Shown: positions 15,247 to 22,240 of the stretch, piece after piece | Layout of the letters: each line of letters opens with the position of its first letter | Numbering within the stretch: position 1 is the stretch's first letter | Origin: Halococcus hamelinensis 100A6 | GTDB taxonomy: Archaea > Halobacteriota > Halobacteria > Halobacteriales > Halococcaceae | Reading direction: 5' to 3' | Assembly (NCBI RefSeq): GCF_000336675.1 | Contig: NZ_AOMB01000032.1 | Span: 158,564-196,772, forward strand | Length of the DNA: 38,209 nucleotides | The notes under the pieces: generated by a model | What the model was told of the DNA's origin: nothing | Databases searched by the model: none | Seen by the model: the letters and a program-made list of their open reading frames with translations, nothing else | Position numbers and translations under genes: made by a program

Positions 15247-15255
15247 CGTTTATTG
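15247..15255 (+). promoter_or_regulatory. TATA box of the extradiol dioxygenase gene
   Basis: The element gtttattgc is centred about 29 bp upstream of the ATG at 15280, supporting that start and a leaderless transcript. Confidence 0.5.
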
Positions 15256-15279
15256 CCCCATCGAGCGAGGTATCACGGA

Positions 15280-16212
15280 ATGACACCGGAGATCCACTCC
15301 CTGGGCCACGTCGCGCTCGAAACCCCCGACCTCGACGCATCGCTGTACTTCTTTCGCGATTCGGTTGGGCTGGAGGAGGTCGCGCGGGCCGACGACACCG
15401 TCTATCTCAGAGGTGTCGACGAGTTCGACCACCACTCGCTCAGTCTGACCCCCGCCGACGAACCGGGTGTCGACCACATCGGCTGGCAGACGGTCGACCG
15501 CGAGAGCATCGCGGGGTTCGCCGACCGGCTCGTCGACAGGGGGATCGAGGTCACGTGGCAGGATGCCGGGGACGAACTCGGACAGGGCGAATCGATCCGG
15601 TTCGCGGTTCCCGACGGGCACGTCTTCGAGCTGTACGCCGAGATGGAAAAGCCCGAACCGCCGGCCGAGCGCCGCTCGAAACTCAAGAACAAGACGTACA
15701 TCGGCGACGAAACGCGTTCGATCGCGCCCCGACGTATCGACCACGTCCAGGTCTGGGACCCGGACGCGAAGGCCTGTGCCGACTGGCTTCAGGAGGTGCT
15801 GGGCTTTCGAGTTCAGGAGTACTACGACAACGCGGACGGGTCGCGATGGGGGACGTTCCTGAGCGCCTGTGGAACCAAGATCGAGGCCGCGGTGATCCAG
15901 CACGACGACGAAACCGACCCGGCCGCGCTCCACCACACCGCCTACAAGGTCGACCGTGGCGACGACCTCTTCGACGCCGCCGCCGCCATGAACGAACGGG
16001 GCGTTCCGACCGACGGGTTCGGCCAGCACTCCATCTCCCGTGGAAAGTTCCTCTACGCCCGTGACCCCGCCACCGGCCACCGCATCGAGTTCAACGCCGG
16101 CGGCTACCTCGTCTTCGACCCCAACTGGGAACCCATCGCCTGGCAGGAGGGCGACCTCGAGGACCGGCAGTGGATCGGCGGCCTCCACGGCGACGGGAAG
16201 GTCTCCTACTGA
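15280..16212 (+). CDS. Type I extradiol (catechol 2,3-) dioxygenase, VOC superfamily
   Basis: A 310-aa protein with two VOC modules (about 5-125 and 150-275), the normal size of catechol 2,3-dioxygenases. The Fe(II) facial triad is visible in the second module: His155 (RRIDHVQVW), His218 or His219 (ALHHTAYKV) and Glu270 (GHRIEFNAGGY). Active-site acid/base residues also appear, with His250 and Tyr259 in QHSISRGKFLYARDP. The protein ends with FDPNWEPIAW, typical of the HPCD/metapyrocatechase group. Such enzymes open catecholic rings next to the hydroxyls using O2. The ATG at 15280 was preferred to an earlier in-frame start because of the TATA box. It is a strong marker that the island degrades aromatics. 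The exact catechol (catechol, homoprotocatechuate or other) cannot be told. Confidence 0.87.
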   Translation: MTPEIHSLGHVALETPDLDASLYFFRDSVGLEEVARADDTVYLRGVDEFDHHSLSLTPADEPGVDHIGWQTVDRESIAGFADRLVDRGIEVTWQDAGDELGQGESIRFAVPDGHVFELYAEMEKPEPPAERRSKLKNKTYIGDETRSIAPRRIDHVQVWDPDAKACADWLQEVLGFRVQEYYDNADGSRWGTFLSACGTKIEAAVIQHDDETDPAALHHTAYKVDRGDDLFDAAAAMNERGVPTDGFGQHSISRGKFLYARDPATGHRIEFNAGGYLVFDPNWEPIAWQEGDLEDRQWIGGLHGDGKVSY

Positions 16213-16315
16213 CGACGGCATCACGACCTCGATAGCGGGACGGTCGTCGAAGGGGAATGGTGGGCGAGCGAGTCGCCGGCCGCTTCGTGTCAGTTCGCAC
16301 CACTGCACCGAAACC

Positions 16316-16323
16316 ACTAATAC
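16316..16323 (+). promoter_or_regulatory. TATA-like element of the small VOC gene
   Basis: The element actaatac is centred about 27 bp upstream of the GTG at 16347, suggesting a leaderless GTG-initiated transcript. Confidence 0.4.
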
Positions 16324-16346
16324 CGATTGCGGCCTTGCGTTCGAAC

Positions 16347-16712
16347 GTGTTCAGCAAGATAGACCACATCGAGATCGAGGCGAGCGATGCGGACGAGATG
16401 GCGGATTTCCTGAAGACGCTCGGCTACGAGGAAGTGCGCACCACCGAACACCACGGGACCTCCTACGAACTCCAGCCCGCCGACTGGGAGGGACCGATCA
16501 TCGAACTCCACACCGTCGAAGGCGAGGAGACGCCGGGCATCAACCACATCGCCTTCGCGACCGACGACATCGAGGACGTCACCCAGACCCTGAAGGACGA
16601 GGGCGTCGACCAGGTCTCCGATCCCTACCACGTCGAGAAGACGGGTCGGACGATAACGAACTTCCGGGACCCCGACGGCCGTCGGTTTCAGGCGGTCTCG
16701 TCCGAGGAGTAG
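16347..16712 (+). CDS. Small VOC-family protein (glyoxalase / epimerase-like)
   Basis: A 121-aa single-module VOC protein. It has the expected beta-alpha-beta repeat with metal-ligand positions: KIDHIEIEASD at the N-terminus, IIELHTVEG, GINHIAFATDDIED in the middle, and NFRDPDGRRFQAV at the end. This class includes methylmalonyl-CoA epimerase, glyoxalase I and single-domain dioxygenase relatives; the reaction cannot be assigned here. The GTG at 16347 was chosen because homology starts with FSKIDHIE and a TATA-like element sits at the leaderless distance. Upstream in-frame residues are not VOC-like. It follows the extradiol dioxygenase on the same strand after 134 bp and may handle a ring-cleavage product or detoxification. 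Confidence 0.72.
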   Translation: MFSKIDHIEIEASDADEMADFLKTLGYEEVRTTEHHGTSYELQPADWEGPIIELHTVEGEETPGINHIAFATDDIEDVTQTLKDEGVDQVSDPYHVEKTGRTITNFRDPDGRRFQAVSSEE

Positions 16713-16741
16713 CCAACCACGCGGTCGGGTCCTCATCCGAG

Positions 16742-16766
16742 ATCGGTGTCCGGATAGGACACCGAT
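16742..16766 (+). terminator. Perfect 10-bp hairpin after the VOC gene
   Basis: The arms ATCGGTGTCC (16742-16751) and GGACACCGAT (16757-16766) pair perfectly around a 5-nt loop, 29 nt past the stop codon. It is a strong RNA hairpin at the 3' end of the last gene of the island. It could mark transcript termination or stability, or be a DNA-binding palindrome. Confidence 0.45.
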
Positions 16767-17444
16767 AAGTGATTCTAGTAGGCCAGTGGCGTCGGCACAG
16801 CGCGAGCTCCGCCTCGAAGCTCGGGAACGTCTCGAAGCGGTGGTACGAGGCCGTTCGTTGAACGATACTAGTGCACTCTCGCGATACTTCGTACTTATTG
16901 AACGTTTCGCGTCGCAAAATCTGGACGGTTCGTATTTACATCGGAATCTTCGACTGATGGTCGGATCTGCTCCGCCGTCGACGACGTTCTGGAACGGTTC
17001 GAGCCGGAGTCGGTCGACCGAACGAGTCGAAGGGGTGTCGATGCATCGGTGTATTCGTATCGTTTCGCGGTCGCTTTCCCAGTAGTATCGCCCGCTTCGA
17101 GCGCACTGACCACACCCACGAGACGTTGTGTGGGCGTTTCCGGCTACTGTTACCGGGGGCTCTCCGAAGCCGATCCTGAAACGGCTCCCGACGACAACAC
17201 TACCCGGCACTCTACCACTCAAAAATCTTTGTCTGTATTCTTCCCAGCCGGACTCTAGAGACCCTGGAGACCATGGGCTAGCAATCGGCGGTCGCCCGAA
17301 GGGTTTCGTGGAGTTCGTCGGTGAGCACGGTTCCCGACCCGACGACGCTACTACAACTCGAGCTCCCACACAAACACTTGGTATGCGAACGAGAAAGACG
17401 AGCGGCACCCGACTGGCGTTGCCTATCTGCTGGCCGAGTGCCAC
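16767..17444. other. Gene-poor stretch at the right edge of the aromatic island
   Basis: About 680 bp with no open frame of convincing haloarchaeal character. A plus-strand frame at 16786-17085 starts with an acidic-basic helix-like part (ELRLEARERLEAVVRG) but then loses coding character. A minus-strand frame ends at 17278 with VLTDELHETLRATADC, which looks protein-like for only about 20 residues. Decayed genes are possible, and the stretch is AT-richer at 16860-16960. Confidence 0.4.
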
Positions 17445-18122
17445 CTATCCTATCTGTGGAGCGTCCGCCGAGGCGGGAGCCCACAGCGTATCGAACACGC
17501 CGCTTTCGAGGAGGTTCGAGAGGCCACGACGGAGGCGTTCGGACGCCGCCTGGTCGGAGACCCCACACTCCGCAGCGAGTTCGACCATGCTGGTCCGGCG
17601 TGGCACCTCGAAGTACCCACGACCGACGGCCAGCGCAACGATCTCGCGTTGCGACCGGGTCAGCGGCTGGGAGCGAACGCCTGGTTCCGTGCCGGCGTCG
17701 GTCAGGCTGTTCAGCGAGAACCCCATGCCTCGTTCGGAACACCGTTCTCGATACGTCCGCAAAGCCTCCTGGTCCGGGAACTCCATTCGGGTCGTCGCTC
17801 CGTGACGTGTGACGGTGGAGGCGAGGAGCACACCTCCGACGGCGGTCCACTCCCAGTACGTGGTCGTCGAAGCGGGCACGTGGAGCTGATAGCGTTCCCG
17901 GCCGTCCTCCGATCGGAGGTGCCGGACCGCTCCCGTGGTGTCCGAACGTTCGAGTTCGGTTTCGAACGCCCCCACGTGGTTCGTCTCGGCCCAGAACGTT
18001 ACCAGGAGAGTGTCGGGGTCACACGCGACTACTTGTTCGATTTCGAGTCGGAGGTCGGACACCCGTTCGAAAAGCGAGTCGTAGGCGGGGGCATCGAGGT
18101 GGTAGGTCGCGACGAGGCTCAT
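17445..18122 (-). CDS. Bat-type helix-turn-helix regulator (bacterio-opsin activator HTH domain)
   Basis: A 225-aa protein with the typical haloarchaeal Bat-family layout: an N-terminal sensor-like domain (1-145) and a C-terminal HTH_10 domain (about 153-205). In the latter, PLTRSQREIVALAVGRGYFEVPRRTSMVELA and the following VSDQAASERLRR form the helices; the first long part spans residues 153-183. These proteins act as transcription factors for light, oxygen or metabolic responses; the ligand is unknown here. The start at 18122 (MSLVATYHL) fits family N-termini. An in-frame ATG at 18206 would add 28 residues and lies closer to the TATA-like element near 18285, so it remains possible. It has no operon partner: the next gene upstream is divergent. 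Confidence 0.85.
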   Translation of the reverse strand: MSLVATYHLDAPAYDSLFERVSDLRLEIEQVVACDPDTLLVTFWAETNHVGAFETELERSDTTGAVRHLRSEDGRERYQLHVPASTTTYWEWTAVGGVLLASTVTRHGATTRMEFPDQEALRTYRERCSERGMGFSLNSLTDAGTEPGVRSQPLTRSQREIVALAVGRGYFEVPRRTSMVELAAECGVSDQAASERLRRGLSNLLESGVFDTLWAPASADAPQIG

Positions 18123-18565
18123 CCCCCCATCCCGCCTCCTCGGTGTCGATGCCGGGTTCGTTCGGACGTACGAGTCACCGGTTCCGGTGTGGAGATCTCC
18201 GTCCACTGCGTTCCATGCGTCATTCCAACCACCCCCGGAGCCCGCTTCGGGATAGATGCCCTCAAACGCCCGATCACATCATATGTAGGTTTTGTCACGC
18301 AGTTCCGGAACGTACGAAATCGTATGCCGTGTGGTGGTTCTCTTTCTCTTCCGTTCCACTCCTGCAATGATTTCCTAATGAAATTCCCTACTAACAGAAT
18401 TTTAACGTTCGAGTTCGAGAAACGATTGTTGATATTGTGTAATCTACTCCGATGTTTCGTGATCGGTTGCTAAAGAAATGGTTGCGACGAGACAAACGTT
18501 GTAGAACACTGACCGGTGACGAAACGACTATGCTGCCGCTCGCGTGTGTCTCCGTGTGCATCACA
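18123..18565. other. Divergent AT-richer promoter region
   Basis: A 443-bp region between the Bat-type regulator and the first small gene. It holds a TATA-like ctacatatg on the minus strand near 18283-18291 and AT-rich segments on the plus strand at 18360-18480. No gene is supported. Confidence 0.4.
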
Positions 18566-18745
18566 ATGGACGGCGATGAATTCAAACGGCAACTTCGTCA
18601 GCTCGTCGAGGCGGCACAGAAGGACGACGTCTCGCTTCCCGGCTGCTACGACGTCCAGAGTTCCGAGACGCACGACAGACGTCTCCAGATCGAGATCACG
18701 GAAGTCGCCGATTACAACCGGCTTCGGGCACTGTCGAACGACTAA
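18566..18745 (+). CDS. Small conserved-looking protein (59 aa), unknown function
   Basis: An open frame starting with ATG at 18566. The product is acidic and begins MDGDEFKRQLRQLVEAAQKDD, an amphipathic helix, followed by strands around YDVQSSE and RRLQIEITEV. Codon use is GC-rich at third positions, as in real haloarchaeal genes, whereas overlapping frames are Arg/Ser-rich. No family is recognised. It is the first in a series of very short genes on the plus strand. Confidence 0.55.
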   Translation: MDGDEFKRQLRQLVEAAQKDDVSLPGCYDVQSSETHDRRLQIEITEVADYNRLRALSND

Positions 18746-18947
18746 CTCGTCGTCCGGTACCGGCCGGGGAGTACACCACCGCTCAAAGGCTGGTCGGTCT
18801 CCATTGTCACCCATGTCTTCCCTTTTTCCTTCGGCCGCAACACGGGAGACTAGGCGCGGAAGACGGGAGGAAACCGACCTGTGGAGCGGTTCGACCGTTC
18901 GGACCTCTCTGGCATCACCCAGGTGCCGTCCTTCGCGCCCACGACCC
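18746..18947. other. Short gap, nothing recognised
   Basis: Non-coding 202 bp between two small genes; a ccctttttcc run lies near 18819-18830. No clear promoter is seen. Confidence 0.3.
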
Positions 18948-19112
18948 ATGACCGACACCGGATCACACGGGCGTCAGCTCTCGATGTGCGAGCGCTGTGG
19001 CGTCGTTCGTTCCGTCTCCAACGCGGGAGACGAGCCGGTACCCCACAACAAGGAACGAGACGGACGATGTGAGGAGTGCGGTTGTAACGAACTGTCCTCC
19101 GTGCGTCTGTGA
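18948..19112 (+). CDS. Small zinc-ribbon protein (54 aa)
   Basis: A 54-aa protein with two CxxC knuckles, MCERCG (residues 13-18) and RCEECGC (40-46), spaced as in rubredoxin-like zinc ribbons. It ends with NELSSVRL. Such microproteins are frequent in haloarchaea and several affect swarming, biofilm or stress phenotypes; the specific role is unknown. ATG 18948 is the first start in frame that gives a compact domain. The four cysteines and the acidic linker support coding. Confidence 0.6.
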   Translation: MTDTGSHGRQLSMCERCGVVRSVSNAGDEPVPHNKERDGRCEECGCNELSSVRL

Positions 19113-19309
19113 CCACCGTCCACGAAGACGGGTGACCTCGTCCCTCGGACTAGGCGTGCTGACGGGAGATATCCCGCTCATCGTCCGTGGCCCCGACCAG
19201 GATTGGTGACCGCCGGAATGCCGGTGCAGGTCGAGCGGCACCTCGACATTGACTTCCATGTTTCACAACTATGGAACGATCGGGACCCGATCCTGACGGG
19301 AAAGAACAG

Positions 19310-19456
19310 ATGCCACGATGTCAGAACTGCAGTGGGTTCGTCACCAAGCAGTACGTCCGCGTCTTCGCACCGACGGGAACGAACACCGTCCGGGTTTGCC
19401 CTCAGTGTGAGAACAAACTCCGGGATGGGGCTACCGTCCGTGATGCTCGTTCATAG
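19310..19456 (+). CDS. Small zinc-ribbon protein, DUF7563-like
   Basis: A 48-aa protein beginning MPRCQNCSGFVTKQYVRVF and ending with VCPQCENKLRDG and RDARS. The CxxC pairs at its start and end and the FVTxQYVRVF block match, from memory, the haloarchaeal DUF7563 zinc-finger family. The ATG at 19310 was chosen because family members start with MPxCQNC. An ATG at 19271 would add 13 residues. Its function is unknown; a nucleic-acid or protein-binding role is usually assumed for such ribbons. It is the second zinc ribbon within 400 bp. Confidence 0.72.
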   Translation: MPRCQNCSGFVTKQYVRVFAPTGTNTVRVCPQCENKLRDGATVRDARS

Positions 19457-19708
19457 CTCGACGACGAACTGGAACGGCGAACCGAACCGGCGGCTCCGAG
19501 CCGCCTAAATAGGGCATTGCGGTCCAGCAATCACAGTCAATACGGTCCCGTACGGTAGTGAACGGTAGCTCACGAGGGGAGCACCGTCGAACGTACGTTT
19601 CGGTCGGTATCGGCCGGTGAGGGGCGTTGGGATGTGGATAACGGATCCGCCGCGGACTCCTCTTCGTGCGCCCGTTCCGGAGGGAAAGCGAACTGGTGGG
19701 GAAACACG

Positions 19709-19957
19709 ATGGGAGAAAGCCACGACGACCGAACGTCAGCGAGGAGGGAGCTCATACTGGAACGGTACGACTGGGAGATCGCTCCGAGCGAGGACGGCTG
19801 GAAAACCATCCCGAACGGAAGCGCCCGGAGCCGTATCAGGAGCGAAGAGTTAGAGCTCTCCGAACTCGAACGAACGATCGCGCCCCTGGTCGGGTTCGTG
19901 GTCGCGATGTTGCTTCTGGTCTCACTAGGGTACTTCCTGCTCTCGACGGTCGTGTAG
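19709..19957 (+). CDS. Small single-TM protein (82 aa), unknown function
   Basis: An 82-aa product with a soluble, charged N-terminal part (RRELILERYDWEIAPSEDGW and a following Ser/Arg segment) and one C-terminal TM helix (about residues 60-80, APLVGFVVAMLLLVSLGYFL). It resembles a tail-anchored membrane microprotein. No family is recognised. ATG 19709 is the most downstream start that keeps the whole acidic segment. The hydrophobic segment and codon use support coding. Confidence 0.6.
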   Translation: MGESHDDRTSARRELILERYDWEIAPSEDGWKTIPNGSARSRIRSEELELSELERTIAPLVGFVVAMLLLVSLGYFLLSTVV

Positions 19958-20088
19958 TCCTCAAGCGAGCCGTTCGGTCCCCCTTTCGTGGTTCTCGACG
20001 GATTTTGTCGGTGAGCGAGCGTTTCGGTGTCCGGAGCGACCATCCCCGACGAACGAGGCTCATAACGGTCCGGGAGGGTCAAGCAAGC

Positions 20089-20097
20089 GTTTACTAC
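20089..20097 (+). promoter_or_regulatory. TATA-like element of the DUF1508 gene
   Basis: The element gtttactac is centred about 26 bp upstream of the ATG at 20119, indicating a leaderless transcript. Confidence 0.45.
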
Positions 20098-20118
20098 CGG
20101 GGACCGTGATTCCCGCGT

Positions 20119-20328
20119 ATGATCGGGACGAACACACCCGCTCGTTTCGAGGTCGCCAGGGGTGCCGACGGGCACTGGCGGTGGCGATTCGTCGACGAGA
20201 ACGACACCCTCATCGCCAAATCCTGTCGCGGTTATACCTCAAAGCAGGAGACGGTCCGAGACCTGCGGAACCTCCAGGCCAACGCTTCGAGCGCACCGGT
20301 AGTCCTTCCGGAAGACTCCGTCTCGTGA
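20119..20328 (+). CDS. HVO_2922-type DUF1508 (YegP-like) protein
   Basis: A 69-aa protein with one DUF1508 unit: FEVARGADGHWRWRFVDEND, then LIAKSCRGYTSKQETVRDLR. The family forms small beta-beta-alpha dimers and is widespread in haloarchaea as the HVO_2922 family; its biochemical role is not known. The leaderless ATG is supported by the TATA-like element. It is not in an obvious operon but sits in the small-gene cluster. Confidence 0.85.
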   Translation: MIGTNTPARFEVARGADGHWRWRFVDENDTLIAKSCRGYTSKQETVRDLRNLQANASSAPVVLPEDSVS

Positions 20329-20725
20329 GCATGTTCCTCTCCATCCGATAGTTCCCGGTCCCGAGGTGGAGTCCCCGACCACCACCCGAGGGACTCCATC
20401 GGTTCGTTCGTTGGTAGGTCGCTCTCGATCGAATCGAGTATCGGTTCACACCGCCCATACCGATCAGCGTCGTTCGTCCCGACATCGCGTCGTCCCCCGA
20501 GGTTCCCGAACTCGTCGATGCTACCCGGCGATAACGAAGTCGTGTATGGAACTGAACCAACGGATGAATCCGAACGAACGATCGATTTGGGTCGGGAACC
20601 GACTTGCCTCCAGTCCGTAGCCGACTACCGATAAGAAGAGAACGGCATCATTTAAGAAAACGACAATCGATCCCGGTGGATCAATCAGCCCCGTTATTAT
20701 CCAATACATGTGACGTTATCGGTAC
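20329..20725. other. Intergenic region upstream of the 81-aa membrane protein
   Basis: About 400 bp without a supported gene. The right half (20630-20725) is AT-rich, including catttaagaaaac and gttattatccaatac. Short frames across it are basic and unlike haloarchaeal proteins. Confidence 0.4.
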
Positions 20726-20738
20726 GCATAGTTAAGTG
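20726..20738 (+). promoter_or_regulatory. TATA box of the 81-aa membrane protein gene
   Basis: The AT-rich element gcatagttaagtg lies about 48 bp upstream of the ATG at 20781, predicting a leader of about 20 nt. Confidence 0.4.
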
Positions 20739-20780
20739 CAAACTTCTCGTAGGGGCGATAGCGTCACCGCAGGAGACATC

Positions 20781-21026
20781 ATGGACCCAAACGAACGAAA
20801 CCGGGATCGCAGCGCCGTCGGCTCGGTCTCGGCAGGTGTATTCGAGGCGAGCGTGGGAACAGCAGTGACGACCCTCCGATACGTGTTCTGGTCGATCCCG
20901 GGAATGCGTCCCCGGGCGACGAAACGAAACGTCCTGGTGGTGCTGGTCGGACTGCTCGCGCTCGGGGTCGTCCTCTCCGTCGCTCTCGATCTGAACATAC
21001 AGCAGTGGATACCGCTCGCACCCTAG
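20781..21026 (+). CDS. Small single-TM protein (81 aa), unknown function
   Basis: An 81-aa product with a hydrophilic N-terminus (MDPNERNRDRSAVG), a central region containing VFWSIPGMRPRATKRN, and one C-terminal TM segment (about residues 50-70, VLVVLVGLLALGVVLSVAL). It converges on the DUF7344 gene with a 34-bp gap. No family is recognised. Membrane location is the only functional hint. Confidence 0.6.
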   Translation: MDPNERNRDRSAVGSVSAGVFEASVGTAVTTLRYVFWSIPGMRPRATKRNVLVVLVGLLALGVVLSVALDLNIQQWIPLAP

Positions 21027-21060
21027 GACGACACCGGTGAGTACCTCGGCCCCGGCGTAC

Positions 21061-21588
21061 TCAGCGGGACCGACCGAGACGGAGTTTCTGCTGGCTGTGG
21101 AAGTAAACGAGCCCCGAGACCAGGTACAGTCCGACGAACCCGCCGGCCCACAACGAAACCGGGAGGGCTGCAAACAGGGGCATCCCGAGGCTCGAGAGCG
21201 AGACGACGACCAGCGAGACCAGCCCCACCACGAAGTAGTAGGTGGCGTACGGTACCCCCTCGTTCGGGACGACCTCCATGTACACCTCGACCTGGTGGGC
21301 GTCGTTGAGGAGGTGGACGACCTTCCGGTTCTGCTCGTACTGGATGATCCCCAGGTCGTCGAGTTTCGGGAGGTGGGTCTGATGCAACGAGTTGTAGACG
21401 CTCTCACGCTTGTTGCGGGGCGGCGGTGACTCCCCCGTCTCGATGCTCGCCAGCTCCTCGGAGAGTTCCCGTAGCGTGACGGTTTCGTCCCGACTTCTGA
21501 GGTACTTCAGCGTCCGTGCCCGTCTCCTGTTTCGCAGCACGTCGTGTATCTCGTGTTCGGTGAGTCGTTGATTCGTTGACGCTGACAT
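21061..21588 (-). CDS. DUF7344 helix-turn-helix protein with two TM segments
   Basis: A 175-aa protein. Residues about 8-95 form the haloarchaeal DUF7344 winged-HTH domain: LTEHEIHDVLRNRRRARTL, VTLRELSEELASIETG, SVYNSLHQTHLPKLDDLG and a beta wing IIQYEQNRKVVHL. Two TM helices follow (about 115-135 and 140-163). Such proteins look like membrane-tethered transcription regulators. The ATG at 21588 gives the family N-terminus; in-frame starts further upstream add a basic stretch not seen in the family. The likely promoter lies in the AT-rich region at 21690-21725. The gene is between the small-protein cluster and the glycan locus, so a role in surface regulation is possible but unproven. Confidence 0.82.
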   Translation of the reverse strand: MSASTNQRLTEHEIHDVLRNRRRARTLKYLRSRDETVTLRELSEELASIETGESPPPRNKRESVYNSLHQTHLPKLDDLGIIQYEQNRKVVHLLNDAHQVEVYMEVVPNEGVPYATYYFVVGLVSLVVVSLSSLGMPLFAALPVSLWAGGFVGLYLVSGLVYFHSQQKLRLGRSR

Positions 21589-22240
21589 GTATTTGAGTGG
21601 GTGTCGTCTGCGGGGTGCTCGATCGAGCCGTCCACAACGGACGAGAGTGCTCCACCGGATCGGTTCGGCCGGCGGCTCCCGTTCGTTGGTTAAGCCAGCC
21701 ATAACCCTATACATAGATAACATAAACGCTTAGCTGTCAAGGGTATTTATGTACGTACGAATGAATATCACGGGAATCGAGGGGTACACTATCCACAAAC
21801 GCCGAAAAAACATACGGATACCGTCCTATTTGTAATCATCGCTGTTCTATAATAACCGATCGATCGATACGGATTATGGGGTTGCTGTCGGGAATCTACG
21901 GCGGGGAACGACGACATCGTTCGGGACGATCACGACCGTTTCCCTCGATGGAAGCCGATCCGACAGCCGTGCCCGTGCCACCGCGTGCACCGTCGCCACG
22001 CCCTTCGGCAGCTCCCTGCCGCCGGTTCGAGGGGAGGCCGACGGGCCGACTACCCAGTCCCCCTTGCTCTCGTGCGTACCGGCGACCGACCAGGCCACGG
22101 AACGGACGGTTACGCCGGCACAACGTCTCAATGAACGGTCCGATACTGGGTTGAGTGGCCGCATAGGTAAGTCGTCCCCGGACCGAACGAGAGTCGATGA
22201 TCGGCCCGTACCCGAACACCAGTCGTCGGCCCACGAGACG
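21589..22240. other. Long AT-rich divergent region before the glycan locus
   Basis: About 650 bp. The segment 21700-21875 is clearly AT-rich and holds a TATA box (tctataata, 21846-21854) and the self-complementary run CGATCGATCG. A frame of 92 codons starts at the ATG 21876, exactly at the leaderless distance, but its product is Arg/Pro-rich and basic, unlike real proteins here. The region may be a long leader of the glycosyltransferase gene or contain a decayed gene. Confidence 0.4.
21846..21854 (+). promoter_or_regulatory. Strong TATA box upstream of the glycan locus
   Basis: The element tctataata lies about 27 bp ahead of an ATG at 21876 and about 390 bp ahead of the first glycosyltransferase start. 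It is probably the main rightward promoter of the locus. Confidence 0.45.

Noticed and set aside
16786-17085. A 99-codon frame starting with helix-like ELRLEARERLEAVVRG
   Set aside because: Only the first 20-30 residues look protein-like; the rest is Ser/Arg-rich with no motif and no promoter at a suitable distance.
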